In this document: positions 21,987-22,022 of the stretch, piece by piece
How positions within the stretch are numbered: the stretch's first letter is position 1
Layout: the number at the start of each line of letters is the position of its first letter
DNA from: JBOGFC01 sp050742155
Lineage (GTDB): Bacteria; Actinomycetota; Acidimicrobiia; Spongiisociales; JALYHC01
Direction: 5' to 3'
Assembly (NCBI GenBank): GCA_050742155.1
Contig: JBOGFC010000072.1
Coordinates: forward strand, 1-22,022
DNA length: 22,022 bases
Notes under the pieces: generated by a model
What the model was told of the DNA's origin: nothing
Seen by the model: only the letters and a program-made list of their open reading frames with translations
The model's database searches: none
Program-made: the position numbers and the translations under genes

Positions 21987-22022
21987 GTTTTGGCGCGCAG
22001 GAATCACACCAGAGTGTGAAGT
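21987..22022. repeat. Palindrome B2, cut by the window edge
   Basis: These 36 bases match the reverse complement of 5319-5354 (palindrome B1) with one difference. The copy starts 15 bases after the zinc-ribbon stop, and its second outer arm lies beyond the window. It begins GTTTTGGCGCGCA and includes TCACAC and GTGTGA of the inner stem. Confidence 0.8.

Overview
The window comes from a very GC-rich bacterium (G+C about 70% by eye, not counted). Gene content points to an actinobacterium outside the well-studied genera, perhaps Acidimicrobiia-like. The pointers are F420 biosynthesis genes (cofD, cofE), an actinobacterial acyl-CoA carboxylase with a biotin-carrying alpha chain beside birA, an LpdA-type flavoprotein like mycobacterial Rv3303c, a LytR-CpsA-Psr protein, and DUF3499 and DUF5719 proteins. 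The class is an inference; no rRNA or tRNA gene is present to fix it.

Layout. (1) 1-373: the start of a class A penicillin-binding protein, running off the left edge on the minus strand. (2) 450-3442 (+): the catalytic chain of a two-chain methylmalonyl-CoA-type mutase, translationally coupled to an LpdA-like flavoprotein. (3) 3505-6922 (-): the beta (carboxyltransferase) and alpha (biotin carboxylase plus biotin carrier) chains of an acyl-CoA carboxylase, transcribed toward the lpdA end. (4) 6937-9847 (+): birA, a dienelactone-hydrolase-like protein and an LCP protein. (5) 9881-14925: sugar-nucleotide and glycan genes, namely UDP-glucose dehydrogenase, UDP-glucuronate decarboxylase (opposite strand), and a coupled run of GT2 glycosyltransferase, sugar nucleotidyltransferase and NAD-dependent epimerase. 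(6) 14950-16580 (-): cofD-cofE. (7) 16625-21181 (+): an overlapping trio of large membrane glycosyltransferase, exported DUF5719-like protein and membrane-anchored thioredoxin-like protein. (8) 21273-21971 (+): three small cysteine-rich proteins (DUF3499, DUF6788-like, zinc ribbon).

How they work together. Biotin ligase, carboxylase and mutase fit a propionyl-CoA to methylmalonyl-CoA to succinyl-CoA route, although the cobalamin-binding mutase chain is not here. The second half builds and attaches envelope polysaccharide: UDP-glucose to UDP-glucuronate to UDP-xylose, another activated sugar, glycosyltransferases, LCP attachment, and the penicillin-binding protein for the wall itself. All are familiar families, and I do not see a clear new multi-gene defence or mobile system.

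The least explained signal is in the DNA between and at the ends of genes. Related palindromes sit at 3' gene ends (3445-3502, 5305-5354, 14887-14940, 21987-22022), one of them supplying the last 12 codons of the epimerase. In-frame 12-bp and 18-bp tandem repeats form the last 38 codons of birA and the ribosome-binding site of the next gene. Several start codons lie 8-9 bases after a TANNNT box, suggesting leaderless transcripts. Two proteins have altered catalytic positions: the hydrolase has Asp at the nucleophile elbow, and LpdA lacks the first redox cysteine.
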